From: Candidatus Aenigmatarchaeota archaeon | GTDB lineage: Archaea > Aenigmatarchaeota > Aenigmatarchaeia > CG10238-14 | Length of the DNA stretch: 5,124 bases | Assembly (NCBI GenBank): GCA_017608955.1 | Contig: JAFCEW010000027.1 | Location: forward strand, 1-5,124 | Direction of reading: 5' to 3' | Part shown: positions 5,067 through 5,124 of the stretch, one piece after another | How positions within the stretch are numbered: the stretch's first letter is position 1 | Layout: each line of letters starts with the position of its first letter | Program-made: the position numbers and the translations under genes | The notes under the pieces: generated by a model | Databases searched by the model: none | What the model was told of the DNA's origin: nothing | The model's input: only the letters and a program-made list of their open reading frames with translations

Positions 5067-5124
5067 TATATCAATTTACCCATCTGTGCTAAAATAGCTA
5101 TTAGATAAAACATAAAAAACACAC
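5066..5124 (-). CDS. C-terminal end of an upstream gene, hydrophobic tail
   Basis: A frame entering from the right edge on the minus strand is open for 18 codons (VFFMFYLIAILAQMGKLI) and ends in a TAA at 5068-5066. Its last A is the first base of the reductase ATG (TAATG). Such start-stop overlap is common within archaeal operons and argues that this is the end of a real gene, probably a membrane protein, transcribed with the reductase. An internal ATG (5114-5112) shows that a start inside the window cannot be excluded, but 15 codons would be too short for a gene. Only the tail is visible, so the product cannot be named. Confidence 0.45.
   Translation of the reverse strand, partial: VFFMFYLIAILAQMGKLI

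Noticed and set aside
1..5124. CRISPR array, insertion sequence, toxin-antitoxin or other defence system
   Set aside because: No spaced direct repeats, transposase motifs, inverted repeat pairs or recognisable defence genes were seen on either strand. The PLD-family protein is membrane-directed and stands alone, so a defence role is not supported.

Overview
The window reads as archaeal chromosomal DNA that is strongly AT-rich. Four things support this: a tRNA-Thr gene interrupted at the canonical archaeal 37/38 position by an intron that folds into a bulge-helix-bulge splice motif; TATA boxes about 26 bases before predicted start points; an isopentenyl phosphate kinase and a geranylgeranyl-reductase-family flavoprotein, both typical of archaeal isoprenoid-lipid synthesis; and a small membrane protein resembling the archaeal DUF131/TIGR00304 family. 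The small genes, overlapping ends and orphan Cys-rich exported proteins would fit a DPANN-type lineage, but that placement is inference.

Left part (1-1080): a gene on the minus strand runs off the left edge. It encodes an exported protein built from about 103-residue beta-sandwich repeats with a regular cysteine pattern. Its start lies back-to-back with the promoter of the intron-containing tRNA-Thr(UGU). Middle (1111-3205): three plus-strand genes whose products are membrane-anchored or exported. They are an unrecognised protein rich in Cys and N-glycosylation sequons, a single-HKD phospholipase D/nuclease-family protein with an N-terminal membrane segment, and the small two-helix membrane protein. 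The 254-base gap between the first two holds a probable broken minus-strand reading frame and the PLD gene's promoter.

Right part (3240-5124): isopentenyl phosphate kinase (plus) and a geranylgeranyl-reductase-like flavoprotein (minus) converge and overlap by 27 bases. The first would make isopentenyl diphosphate in the alternative archaeal mevalonate route. The second would saturate the isoprenoid chains built from it, so the pair plausibly serves the start and finish of membrane-lipid synthesis. The reductase start overlaps the stop of another minus-strand frame that enters from the right edge.

Most plus-strand starts lack a Shine-Dalgarno sequence and sit where a TATA box predicts the transcript to begin, so leaderless initiation is likely. 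Only the left exported protein has a clear Shine-Dalgarno. I see no CRISPR array, insertion sequence, integrase, toxin-antitoxin pair or recognisable defence system. The most unusual items are the tRNA intron that duplicates half of the anticodon arm, the unrecognised Cys/sequon-rich protein, and the broken frame at 2193-2360.
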